This document shows, in pieces, positions 6,958-14,259 of a DNA stretch of 30,402 bases. This DNA is from RGIG4140 sp045655105 (GTDB lineage Bacteria > Pseudomonadota > Alphaproteobacteria > CAAHEQ01 > UBA3637). The stretch is from positions 1 through 30,402 of the forward strand of contig JAZOOQ010000086.1 in the NCBI GenBank assembly GCA_045655105.1, given 5' to 3'. How positions within the stretch are numbered: the first letter of the stretch is position 1; the number at the start of each line of letters is the position of its first letter. Made by a program: the position numbers and the translations under genes. The notes under the pieces were generated by a model that did not search any database, was not told the DNA's origin, and saw nothing but the letters and a program-made list of their open reading frames with translations.

Positions 6958-7533
6958 TTTTAATTCTTTCACACGATCAAAAAACTCTTTACTAAATGCG
7001 GAATTATCTAAAAACAACATAGCTTCTTCATCCAACAAAAAACAAGCATCTTTCAAATTAAGTTTTTTTTCAAATTCGCTGGTCCATTTTAATTCTTCAA
7101 GAGGGATATTATTTTGATGTGCAATCACATATTTGGCTGCCATTCTTTCAATATCAATTAATTCTTTTTTTATATCTTTTGAAACATTATCAAATAACTT
7201 TGGATCAAAATGAAGCAAAACATCTTTCAAAGAGGTGCCATCTTTTTGCCAAACTGCATCAACTTTTTGAATACCTTCTTTATATTTCTCTGAGAAATAA
7301 TCCGGATATTTTTTTAATTCTATTCCTTCTTCTTGGCAAACCATTTTATATCCAATAAGATGACGGTAAATCATTCCCGTTAAAATACGCAAATGCAATT
7401 TTTTAGTGCTTTCTAATTCTGTTAATAAAACTTTAGAAGAACCTTCTTCCTTGGCTGATATTTTCCAAAAAACACCACCAGCAATTACCATTAAAATAAC
7501 AAATATAATTCCAGCAATCTTTTTTTTCGTCAT
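6955..7533 (-). CDS. Unknown single-pass membrane or secreted helical protein
   Basis: A 192-residue protein not recognised as a member of any family. It begins MTKKK followed by a hydrophobic helix (about residues 5-24), which is either an uncleaved anchor or a signal peptide, so the rest should be periplasmic. The remainder is charged and apparently alpha-helical, with two Cys (in MVCQEEG and DACFLLDEE) that could form a disulfide in the periplasm. AGGGG lies 6 bases before the ATG, and a promoter (7569-7597) lies upstream. It is divergent from the MORN lipoprotein gene. The stop TAG is preceded by AAAA, and a -1 frame continues with a second membrane segment (see 6839-6957), so the gene may be frameshifted and originally longer. 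Confidence 0.75.
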   Translation of the reverse strand: MTKKKIAGIIFVILMVIAGGVFWKISAKEEGSSKVLLTELESTKKLHLRILTGMIYRHLIGYKMVCQEEGIELKKYPDYFSEKYKEGIQKVDAVWQKDGTSLKDVLLHFDPKLFDNVSKDIKKELIDIERMAAKYVIAHQNNIPLEELKWTSEFEKKLNLKDACFLLDEEAMLFLDNSAFSKEFFDRVKELK

Positions 7534-7568
7534 ATCAACCCCTATATATTATCAAAATTCTTTTTTTT

Positions 7569-7597
7569 AGTTTAACAAGATTAAAAATGAAAATCAA
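7569..7597 (-). promoter_or_regulatory. Promoter of the unknown gene at 6955-7533
   Basis: Minus-strand TTGATT, 17-bp spacer, TAAACT, about 36 bases upstream of the start codon. Confidence 0.5.
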
Positions 7598-7639
7598 GCT
7601 GAAATCATTCATTTTTAAACACATAAAAGTGATATTTTG

Positions 7640-7667
7640 TTGACAATTTTGATAAGTGCTTTATACT
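7640..7667 (+). promoter_or_regulatory. Strong sigma-70 promoter of the MORN/mla operon
   Basis: TTGACA (7640-7645), 16-bp spacer, TATACT (7662-7667). The -35 is a perfect match and the -10 is near-perfect. The predicted start near 7674 is about 24 bases before the ATG at 7698. No promoter of similar quality was seen inside the operon. Confidence 0.8.
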
Positions 7668-7697
7668 TTGAGTATATATTTCTTGTTGAGGGTTAAA

Positions 7698-8825
7698 ATG
7701 ATAAAGAAAATATTATTATCCATTTTTATTTTATCACTTGTTAGTTGTGGCGCTTATTTTTATTTTTTTAAAGACGCAATAAAAACAAAAAAAACATTTT
7801 TTAGTAATGGACATATTCAATCCGAAATCACATATGTTAATAAAAAAAAGAACGGCATTGCCCGTTATTATTATGAAAATGGAACATTGCGACTTGAAAT
7901 TCCCTATAAAGATGATCGCATTGATGGTCTTTTTAAGCAATATTTTCAAAATGGAACATTAATGGTGGAATATATGCGCCATAATGATATGACAGAAGGT
8001 GTATTAAAAGAATATTATGATACAGGTGTATTAAAATATGAAGAACACTACTTGAATGACTTGTTAACGCAAACAGCAAAAGAATTTTATCCTTCTGGAA
8101 TTTTAAAACAAGAAACTCCCTATCAAAAAGGTCTTCGAGACGGAGAGGAAAAACTTTATTATGAAACTGGCCAACTTAAAGAGGTTTATACTTACAAAGA
8201 AGATAAATTAGAAGGTCTCAGTTTAACTTATTCAAAATCTGGTGCTTTAAAAACACAAGTCCCTTATGTAAATAACACCATTAATGGAACATTAAAAATG
8301 TATTACGACACAAAGGGATTGCAAGCTGAATTTCCCTATGTGAATGGAAAAATTGAAGGAATTGCCACCGAATATGATATTGATGGCAAAAAAATTGCCG
8401 CATATACTTATCAAAATGGATTAAAACACGGTTTAGCAAAAGCTTTTGATAAAAATGGCACAACCTTAATTGAAATGACATATGATAATGGGAAAATTAA
8501 CGGCATTTTAAAAGAATATTTTAAATCTGGAAAAATTCACAGTGAAATACCTTATGTTAATAATCAAAAACAAGGTGTTGCAAAGGTTTACAATGAAAAT
8601 GGGCAATTAACTAAAGAAGTTTCATTTCAAAATAATCAACTTCATGGAATAGCAAAAAGTTATTCGATCACGGGAGATATTATTACTGAACTTATTTTTA
8701 ATGAAGGAATCATTGAAAATGGTTTTTCTTATCAAAATGGTGAAAAAAAACCAATTGCCGAAAAAGAAATGGCAAAAATAAGAATGTTAAAAGATGTTTT
8801 GTTTTATAATGAATCCCAACGATAG
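7698..8825 (+). CDS. Outer-membrane-type lipoprotein with about 13 MORN-like repeats
   Basis: The start at 7698 is chosen over an upstream in-frame start because GAGGG lies just before it and because it places a lipoprotein signal peptide at the N terminus: MIKKILLSIFILSLVSC with lipobox LVSC and lipidated Cys17. Residue +2 is Gly, not Asp, which favours sorting to the outer membrane. The rest of the 375-residue protein is a tandem array of about 13 units of 24 residues with the pattern aKxYyxnGxLkxExpYxnnxxxG, the MORN_2/YwqK type. Such repeats form extended beta-hairpin arrays that bind partners or lipid headgroups. Only 9 bases separate it from mlaE, so it is the first gene of the lipid-transport operon; a role in that system is inferred from this position. 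The unit function is unknown. Confidence 0.85.
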   Translation: MIKKILLSIFILSLVSCGAYFYFFKDAIKTKKTFFSNGHIQSEITYVNKKKNGIARYYYENGTLRLEIPYKDDRIDGLFKQYFQNGTLMVEYMRHNDMTEGVLKEYYDTGVLKYEEHYLNDLLTQTAKEFYPSGILKQETPYQKGLRDGEEKLYYETGQLKEVYTYKEDKLEGLSLTYSKSGALKTQVPYVNNTINGTLKMYYDTKGLQAEFPYVNGKIEGIATEYDIDGKKIAAYTYQNGLKHGLAKAFDKNGTTLIEMTYDNGKINGILKEYFKSGKIHSEIPYVNNQKQGVAKVYNENGQLTKEVSFQNNQLHGIAKSYSITGDIITELIFNEGIIENGFSYQNGEKKPIAEKEMAKIRMLKDVLFYNESQR

Positions 8826-8834
8826 GGGTTAAGA

Positions 8835-9950
8835 ATGGCATTGTTACTTCAAAATACTCAAAAAAATGAGTTATACATTGAACTGAGTGATAATTGTTTT
8901 TCCTTTGAAGACATAAATCTTAAAAACAAGATTTTAAATGCTATTAAAGAATCAACATTCAAAACATTAATAATTCAAGCTGAAAAATTAAAATTGTGGG
9001 ACACAACATTAACAGCGTTTTTATATAAAACAATTAAGCTTTCTCAAGAAAAACAAATTGAAGTTAAATATAAAAATATTCCAATCCAATTAAAAAACCA
9101 ATTAAATTTAGCACTAGCTATTGATCGAAATCCAACATATCCTTTAGCTAAAAAAATATCCTTTTTAGATGATATTGGAGAAAAAACAATCTCTCTTATT
9201 CAAACCATTTCAAAAGGAACATCTTTTGTTGCGGAATCTTTTTTATCAATTGGAAGATTATTTAAAGGAAAAGCCATTACCCGTTTTGTTGACTTTATAT
9301 CCGTGATGAATGATTGTGGTCCAAAAGCCATTCTAATTGTTTCTTTAATCAGTTTTATGGTTGGGTTAATTTTAGCTTTTGTTGGATCAATCCAACTCAA
9401 ACTATTCGGTGCAGAAATTTATGTTGCAAGCCTTGTTACCATAGGAATGATTAGAATCATGGGCGCTATTATGGCTGGAATTATCATGGCAGGGCGAACA
9501 GGTGCTTCCTATGCTGCAACAATTGGAACAATGCAAGTTAATGAAGAACTAGATGCTCTTAAAACAATGGGAATTCCCGCTATGGACTTTTTGGTTTTAC
9601 CTCGGCTTCTTTCATTGGTAATATCTATGCCAATTTTAGTTATGCTCGCTGATTTTATGGGAATTTTAGGAGGAACATTTGTTGGAGTTGTTTTATTAAA
9701 TATTCCAGCAGCTGAATATATGAAATATGCTATAAATGCCTTTGGCCTAACAAATTTTCTTGTTGGTATTTTTCATGGATTTATATTTGGTTTTGTTATT
9801 TCTTTATGTGGTTGTTATTATGGTATTAATTCTGGGAAAAATGCAGATAGTGTTGGCTTAGCAACAACAAAAGCCGTTGTTTCTGCCATTGTTTGGATGA
9901 TTATTCTAACAGGTATTATTACTTGGGCATTTTCTATTATGGGAATATAA
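8835..9950 (+). CDS. mlaE: MlaE-family lipid ABC transporter permease with fused STAS-like domain
   Basis: Inner-membrane permease of a phospholipid transport system that maintains outer-membrane lipid asymmetry. Of 371 residues, the first ~110 form a soluble STAS-like domain (ALLLQNTQ... LIIQAEKLKLWDTTLTAFLYK). In E. coli this role is played by the separate protein MlaB, and no mlaB is present here. The permease part has several membrane segments and the family signature GRTGASYAATIGTMQVNEEL followed by DALKTMGI, the cytoplasmic coupling region that meets the ATPase. One base separates its stop from the mlaF start. The gene symbol follows family usage; the exact substrate is not shown by sequence. 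Confidence 0.93.
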   Translation: MALLLQNTQKNELYIELSDNCFSFEDINLKNKILNAIKESTFKTLIIQAEKLKLWDTTLTAFLYKTIKLSQEKQIEVKYKNIPIQLKNQLNLALAIDRNPTYPLAKKISFLDDIGEKTISLIQTISKGTSFVAESFLSIGRLFKGKAITRFVDFISVMNDCGPKAILIVSLISFMVGLILAFVGSIQLKLFGAEIYVASLVTIGMIRIMGAIMAGIIMAGRTGASYAATIGTMQVNEELDALKTMGIPAMDFLVLPRLLSLVISMPILVMLADFMGILGGTFVGVVLLNIPAAEYMKYAINAFGLTNFLVGIFHGFIFGFVISLCGCYYGINSGKNADSVGLATTKAVVSAIVWMIILTGIITWAFSIMGI

Positions 9951-9951
9951 T

Positions 9952-10722
9952 ATGAAGAAAACACTAGAAAATAAAAAAATCATCGTTCAAAACTTGACCA
10001 TGGGATATGGTGATTTTATCCTGCAAAAAAATATGAATTTTTCCGTAAACAAAGGCGATATTTTTATTATTATGGGTGGTAGCGGCTGTGGTAAAAGTTC
10101 TTTATTAAAAGTTTTAACAGGATTGGTTCCTCCCTTAAAAGGAGATGTTTTAATCAATGGAAAAAATTTCACTAACGCAAATGAAACCACTCAAAAAGAA
10201 GTAATGAAAAAGGTGGGAATCTTGTATCAAAGCGGGGCTTTGTTTAGTTCGATGACTTTAGCTGAAAACGTTGCCCTTCCATTAACTCAATATACAACTC
10301 ATTCTAAAGATACAATTAACGAAATTGTTTCTTTAAAATTAGCACTTGTAGGACTTGCAGGATTCGAAAATTTTTATCCTTCAGAAATTAGTGGTGGCAT
10401 GAAAAAAAGAGCAGGACTCGCGAGAGCTTTAGCATTAGATCCAGAAATTGTTTACTTTGATGAACCTTCTGCAGGACTTGATCCAATAAGTTCCAAATTA
10501 CTAGATGATTTAATTTTAAACATAAATCAATCTTTAGGGACAACAATGGTGATTGTCACTCATGAATTAAGTTCTATCTTCGCAATCGGAACAAATTCAA
10601 TTTTCTTAGATGCTGAAACAAAACGAATCATTGCGCAAGGAAATCCTAAAGAATTACTCAAAAATCCACCAAATGAAACGGTTTACAACTTTTTAACGAG
10701 AGGAAAAACAGAATATGTCTAA
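9952..10722 (+). CDS. mlaF: MlaF-family lipid transport ATP-binding protein
   Basis: ABC ATPase that powers the MlaE permease. The 256-residue chain has Walker A GGSGCGKS (42-49), a Q-loop in LYQSGALFSSMT, the signature EISGGMKKRAGLARAL (145-160), Walker B IVYFDEPSAGLDP (166-178) and the switch His in VTHEL. The sequence SGGMKKR is typical of the Mla/Mkl group of importers and lipid transporters. The start lies 1 base after mlaE, and the end overlaps mlaD by 8 bases, so the genes are tightly coupled. Confidence 0.95.
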   Translation: MKKTLENKKIIVQNLTMGYGDFILQKNMNFSVNKGDIFIIMGGSGCGKSSLLKVLTGLVPPLKGDVLINGKNFTNANETTQKEVMKKVGILYQSGALFSSMTLAENVALPLTQYTTHSKDTINEIVSLKLALVGLAGFENFYPSEISGGMKKRAGLARALALDPEIVYFDEPSAGLDPISSKLLDDLILNINQSLGTTMVIVTHELSSIFAIGTNSIFLDAETKRIIAQGNPKELLKNPPNETVYNFLTRGKTEYV

Positions 10723-11530
10723 AAAACCAAACACAAAAGCCGTTGGACTTTTTGTTCTTATCGGATTTTTATTGCTTTTTGGTATTATCGGAAATTTCAT
10801 GTGGACTAAATTAACCTCATCACATGGTGATTTAGTTGTAATGTATTTTCAAGAATCAGTTAAAGGATTAACTGTTGGTTCTCCAGTTGTTTTAGAAGGA
10901 GTTGAAGTTGGAAAAGTTGTGACGATCGAATTAATTACAGGACATAATCCTATGGAATTTAGCATCCCAGTTTATGTTAAATTTCAAAAACTAAAAGATA
11001 TTAATGATTCATCATTCATAACAGCAACACAAAAAAGAAATAAATTACAAGAACTTATTAATAATGGGCTCAGAGCAAAATTGGCAACACAAAGTTATCT
11101 GACTGGCCAATTAATGATTGAACTTGTTTTTTTACCTGATACACCAATTGTTTTAAAACGAAAAAACAACACTGGTGTTTTAGAAATCCCAACAACGCTA
11201 TCAACAATAAAAGAACTTTCTCAAGGTATTCAAAAACTTCCTTTAAAAGAAATGATTGATCGAACAAATAAAATTTTGTTTTCATTAGAAGAAAATTTAC
11301 CCTATACCTTACCAAAAATTAATGAGCTTTTAACAACAATGACTGCTGTTGCAATAAAAATGGAACAATTATTACCATCTAGTAAAAAAGTTATAATTAA
11401 TACTGACAGAACATTGAATAACATGAATTCAACTCTATCTGATATTAGTGCAGCAGCAAAATCTATGAAAAATTTAACAGATTATTTAGAGCAACATCCA
11501 GAAGCTATTTTAAAGGGAAAGGCTAAATAA
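10715..11530 (+). CDS. mlaD: MlaD-family MCE-domain protein
   Basis: Inner-membrane-anchored periplasmic protein. MCE domains assemble as hexameric rings that pass lipids between membranes. The 271-residue chain has one membrane helix (about 10-30, VGLFVLIGFLLLFGIIG), then one MCE domain (about 38-130) with the typical ESVKGLTVGSPVVLEGVEVGKV. A helical C-terminal part (about 160-271) could extend the channel or contact the partner lipoprotein. It overlaps mlaF by 8 bases and abuts the next gene without a gap. There is a single MCE domain, so this is MlaD-like and not the multi-domain PqiB/LetB type. Confidence 0.94.
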   Translation: MSKKPNTKAVGLFVLIGFLLLFGIIGNFMWTKLTSSHGDLVVMYFQESVKGLTVGSPVVLEGVEVGKVVTIELITGHNPMEFSIPVYVKFQKLKDINDSSFITATQKRNKLQELINNGLRAKLATQSYLTGQLMIELVFLPDTPIVLKRKNNTGVLEIPTTLSTIKELSQGIQKLPLKEMIDRTNKILFSLEENLPYTLPKINELLTTMTAVAIKMEQLLPSSKKVIINTDRTLNNMNSTLSDISAAAKSMKNLTDYLEQHPEAILKGKAK

Positions 11531-12103
11531 ATGAAAAGACTTACGTTTGTTTGTATATTATCAATATTTTTAAGTGCTTGTTTTTCGGGAAGAAGCCCTA
11601 ATCCAAAATTTTACTTATTTGAAGAAATGGCTTCTCAACATAAATCAACTAAAAATATTTCTATTCTTGTTGAAAAAATTAAAGTACCTGCTTTAGTTGA
11701 TAAACCTCAAATTGTTTTAAAAGAAAAAGATAGTCTTGAGGTTTCTGTTTCTGAATTTAATAGATGGAGCGAACCCCTTCCGAATATGATTCGCCAAACT
11801 CTTATTGCTAACCTAAATGAATATTTCCCTAATGCTTTTATTAAACCCGATAACTATGATACAAGTGGAAAATTTGATTATACTTTGCTCATTGAAGTTG
11901 AATCATTTATCGGTGAAAAAGATGATGTTGCTACTTTTTCTTGTTGGTGGACATTAAAAGATAAAAATGACAAAATTATAACAAGAAAAAAATCCAATTT
12001 TGAATCATCTGTGGATAACTCTTATGAATCATATGCTGAAGCCCAAAGCTATAATATTGATGAACTTGCAATAGAAATTTCAAATGTTTTATCGGCAAAA
12101 TAA
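11531..12103 (+). CDS. ABC-type transport auxiliary lipoprotein (PqiC-like)
   Basis: The lipoprotein signal peptide ends at lipobox LSAC with Cys17. The mature part has the ABC_trans_aux pattern: KFYLFEEM, a strand ISILVEKIKVPALVDKPQIV, then EFNRWSEPLPNMIRQTLIANL. PqiC-type proteins sit at the outer membrane and dock to MCE assemblies, so this is the likely outer-membrane partner of the MlaD-like protein. It starts on the base following the mlaD stop and is the last gene of the operon, followed by a hairpin at 12111-12139. Neither an mlaC-like periplasmic carrier nor mlaA is present in the window. Confidence 0.88.
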   Translation: MKRLTFVCILSIFLSACFSGRSPNPKFYLFEEMASQHKSTKNISILVEKIKVPALVDKPQIVLKEKDSLEVSVSEFNRWSEPLPNMIRQTLIANLNEYFPNAFIKPDNYDTSGKFDYTLLIEVESFIGEKDDVATFSCWWTLKDKNDKIITRKKSNFESSVDNSYESYAEAQSYNIDELAIEISNVLSAK

Positions 12104-12110
12104 ATAAGAA

Positions 12111-12139
12111 AGAAATCCATCGCTAGCTGGTGGTTTTCT
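12111..12139 (+). terminator. Probable terminator of the mla operon
   Basis: AGAAA-T-CCATC (12111-12121) pairs with GGTGG-T-TTTCT (12129-12139) around a 7-base loop, with one internal mismatch and one G-T pair. It starts 7 bases after the operon's last stop. The U-tract is weak. Confidence 0.55.
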
Positions 12140-12148
12140 ATATACAAT

Positions 12149-12182
12149 AAATCCCCCATCAAGTAAATTTGATGAGGGATTT
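12149..12182 (-). terminator. Terminator hairpin of rpoH
   Basis: AAATCCCCCATCAA (12149-12162) and TTGATGAGGGATTT (12169-12182) form a 14-bp stem with a 6-base loop. The one non-Watson-Crick position is a G-T pair only when read on the minus strand, which favours a role for rpoH, whose stop lies 29 bases away. Confidence 0.65.
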
Positions 12183-12210
12183 AAAATATTAAAACTTTAG
12201 AAATTTCAAA

Positions 12211-13092
12211 TTAAATAGTTAAGCCGACAGCTTCCGCCTTTACATATTTTGAAATTTTTTCAAACGCTTTATTTTCAATTTGACGAATACGCTCTCTACT
12301 AATATTAAATTCAATACCCAAATCTTCCAATGTAACAGGCTCATCTGTTAAAAAACGTTTTTGAATAATTGTTTTTTCCCTGTCAGACAACAAATCAATT
12401 GCCTTTTCTAACAATCTTTTTTTAACAGCCAAATCTTCTTTATTACCCAAATCTTCTTCAATGGAAACAGAGTTATCCACAAGCATATCTTGATGATTTG
12501 TTCCTGTATCTGATGATAAAGTTGCATTTAATGATGAATCACCACTTAAACGTTGTTCCATTTCAATAACATCTTTTTTCGCAACACCCAACATTTTTGA
12601 AATTTGTTCAGCTGTTTCATCATTCAAACTTGTTTCATCATATAGTCCTAAACGAGACTTAATTTTATGTAAATTATAAAAAAGGCGCTTTTGGGTAGCA
12701 ACAGTTCCAATTTTAACTAATGACCATGATTTTAAAATAAATTCAGAAATAGAAGCTTTAATCCACCAAATTGCATAGGTTGCCAAACGAAATCCTTTAT
12801 CTGGATCAAACCGTTTAATTGCTTGCATAAGCCCAATATTAGCTTCAGAAATTAAATCAGCCAAAGAAAGACCATAGTGCCTAAAAGATAAAGCAACTTT
12901 TGCAGCTAATCTTAAATGAGATGTTGTAAGTTGGTGAGCGGCTTCAACATCATTATCTTCATGGAATCTTTTTGCTAACATATATTCCTGATCTGCATCT
13001 AGCATCGGGAATTTATTAACTTGAGATAAATATAATGTTAAAGAGTTACTCGAATATAACAAAGATAATACATTTGCTTGCGATTGCGCCAT
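12211..13092 (-). CDS. rpoH: RNA polymerase heat-shock sigma factor RpoH (sigma-32)
   Basis: Directs RNA polymerase to heat-shock promoters. The 293-residue length is usual for the family. Region 1.2/2.1 starts near LTLYLSQVNKFPMLD. Region 2 contains DLISEANIGLMQAIKRFDP and FRLATYAIWWIKASI. The RpoH box QKRLFYNLHKIK (134-145) separates it from housekeeping sigma factors. Region 4.2 has the helix-turn-helix VTLEDLGIEFNISRERIRQIE. It is transcribed from a near-consensus sigma-70 promoter at 13172-13200, with a leader of about 73 bases that contains a hairpin. AAAGGA precedes the start. Targets in this window might include hsp20 and possibly gatCAB, by inference. Confidence 0.97.
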   Translation of the reverse strand: MAQSQANVLSLLYSSNSLTLYLSQVNKFPMLDADQEYMLAKRFHEDNDVEAAHQLTTSHLRLAAKVALSFRHYGLSLADLISEANIGLMQAIKRFDPDKGFRLATYAIWWIKASISEFILKSWSLVKIGTVATQKRLFYNLHKIKSRLGLYDETSLNDETAEQISKMLGVAKKDVIEMEQRLSGDSSLNATLSSDTGTNHQDMLVDNSVSIEEDLGNKEDLAVKKRLLEKAIDLLSDREKTIIQKRFLTDEPVTLEDLGIEFNISRERIRQIENKAFEKISKYVKAEAVGLTI

Positions 13093-13126
13093 TTTTTATA
13101 TCCTTTCAAAAAGCAATATAACTTTG

Positions 13127-13144
13127 GTCTCTCTACTAAGAGAC
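13127..13144 (-). promoter_or_regulatory. Hairpin in the rpoH leader
   Basis: On the minus strand GTCTCT and AGAGAC form a 6-bp stem with a 6-base loop, about 35 bases upstream of the rpoH start. It does not cover the AAAGGA ribosome binding site (13101-13106), so thermosensing by simple occlusion is not evident from this hairpin alone. Confidence 0.4.
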
Positions 13145-13171
13145 AAGACCCACCCTTTATGAGGTAAACTA

Positions 13172-13200
13172 ACTATAGCAAAAGAAAATGCCCCTGTCAA
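13172..13200 (-). promoter_or_regulatory. Sigma-70 promoter of rpoH
   Basis: Minus-strand TTGACA (13200-13195), 17-bp spacer, TATAGT (13177-13172): a perfect -35, one mismatch in the -10 and ideal spacing. Confidence 0.8.
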
Positions 13201-13234
13201 TAAAATCAAAACAAGATTAAATATTTTTTAAAAT

Positions 13235-13324
13235 TTAATTAAAAATTGGTGAGTTTTTCAACATGTAATACACAATAAAAAAAACAATAATTCCCGCCAT
13301 TAAACATTTTTGCAGTGAAAACAT
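13235..13324 (-). CDS. Small membrane peptide, 29 residues
   Basis: An ATG at 13324 opens a 29-codon frame ending in TAA. AGAGG lies 7 bases upstream. The peptide begins MFSLQKCLMAGI, continues with a hydrophobic run (IIVFFIVYYML) and ends KNSPIFN, a single membrane helix of about 18 residues with a short polar tail. A promoter-like element (13367-13394) lies upstream on the same strand, which raises it above a chance frame. It sits upstream of the rpoH promoter, in the same direction. No family is recognised; such peptides often bind larger membrane proteins, but nothing here shows the partner. Confidence 0.5.
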   Translation of the reverse strand: MFSLQKCLMAGIIVFFIVYYMLKNSPIFN

Positions 13325-13366
13325 TTTCACACCTCTTAAACCAAATAATAAAACAAGTCTTTACAG

Positions 13367-13394
13367 AGTATAACATTTATTTGAAAATCAACAA
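13367..13394 (-). promoter_or_regulatory. Possible promoter of the 29-residue membrane peptide
   Basis: Minus-strand TTGTTG, 16-bp spacer, TATACT, giving a leader of about 35 bases before the ATG at 13324. Confidence 0.45.
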
Positions 13395-13402
13395 TATTTT
13401 TC

Positions 13403-13431
13403 TTGAAAAAAAACAAAAAAAGAAGTATTTT
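13403..13431 (+). promoter_or_regulatory. Probable promoter of map-radC
   Basis: TTGAAA (13403-13408), 17-bp A-rich spacer, TATTTT (13426-13431), about 34 bases before the chosen map start. Confidence 0.45.
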
Positions 13432-13465
13432 ATATTTAAAAGTTTTTAAAAATGAAGAGTTTAGA

Positions 13466-14257
13466 ATGATTAAAAAAGTAACAGTTTATTCATTAAATGA
13501 TTTTGAAGGTATGCGAAAAGCAGGCCGACTCGCCGCCGAAACATTAGATTATATTACACCCTTTGTAAAACCTGGGGTTTCAACAGGATATCTAGACAGT
13601 TTATTAGAAGCATTTATGCGCGATCATGGTGGTATTCCTGCTTGTATTGGATATAATGGATATCCAAAAGCCAGTTGCATCTCACCAAATCACGTTGTTT
13701 GCCATGGAATTCCATCCGATAAAAAAATTCTTCAAAACGGAGATATTATTAACATTGATATCACCGTTATTGTTGATGGATGGTATGGAGATACATCTCG
13801 TATGTATTATGTAGGAAAACCATCTGTAAAAGCACGTAGACTTGTTGAAACAACATATGCAACAATGATGGCTGGAATTGAACAATGTCTTCCTGGAAAA
13901 ACAACAGGTGATATTGGCCATGCAATGCAAAAACTTGCTTCAAAAGAAAATTATTCGGTTGTTCTTGATTTTTGCGGTCACGGGATTGGACGTGTATTTC
14001 ATGATGCACCAAACATTTTAAATTATGGCACTCCAGGAACTGGAACCAAATTAGTTCCAGGTATGATATTTACTGTTGAGCCAATGGTCAATATTGGCAC
14101 TCATCAAACAACAATTCTTTCTGATGGATGGACAGCTATAACAAAAGATCGATCCCTTTCTGCTCAATTTGAACATACTTTAGGGATCACAGAGAATGGT
14201 TTCGAAATTTTCACCTTATCACCTAAGGGATTTACTTTCCCACCATATGAAGAGTAA
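13466..14257 (+). CDS. map: Methionine aminopeptidase, type I
   Basis: Removes the initiator Met from new proteins. The start at 13466 (263 residues) is chosen because GAAGAG lies just upstream and the sequence from MIKKVTVYSL onward matches the family start. A longer in-frame reading from a TTG at 13403 would begin inside the predicted promoter. All five metal ligands are visible: D98 (NID), D109 (GDT), H172 (CGHGIG), E205 (VEPM) and E236 (QFEHT); the catalytic His80 lies in VVCHGIP. Two bases separate it from radC, so the two are probably cotranscribed. Confidence 0.96.
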   Translation: MIKKVTVYSLNDFEGMRKAGRLAAETLDYITPFVKPGVSTGYLDSLLEAFMRDHGGIPACIGYNGYPKASCISPNHVVCHGIPSDKKILQNGDIINIDITVIVDGWYGDTSRMYYVGKPSVKARRLVETTYATMMAGIEQCLPGKTTGDIGHAMQKLASKENYSVVLDFCGHGIGRVFHDAPNILNYGTPGTGTKLVPGMIFTVEPMVNIGTHQTTILSDGWTAITKDRSLSAQFEHTLGITENGFEIFTLSPKGFTFPPYEE

Positions 14258-14259
14258 TA

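Noticed and set aside
7656..7697. Upstream start for the MORN lipoprotein.
   Set aside because: It would begin inside the promoter before the -10 element and would bury the lipoprotein signal peptide; the ATG at 7698 has GAGGG upstream.
13217..13231. TTAA-N7-TTAA, the CtrA binding consensus, 17 bp upstream of the rpoH -35.
   Set aside because: In DNA with about two-thirds A+T this pattern is expected several times per 30 kb by chance, and here it overlaps the end of the small peptide frame. No second supporting site was seen.
13403..13465. N-terminal extension of Map starting at a TTG.
   Set aside because: The extension is Lys-rich, has no ribosome binding site and begins in the predicted promoter; family members start at the position corresponding to 13466.
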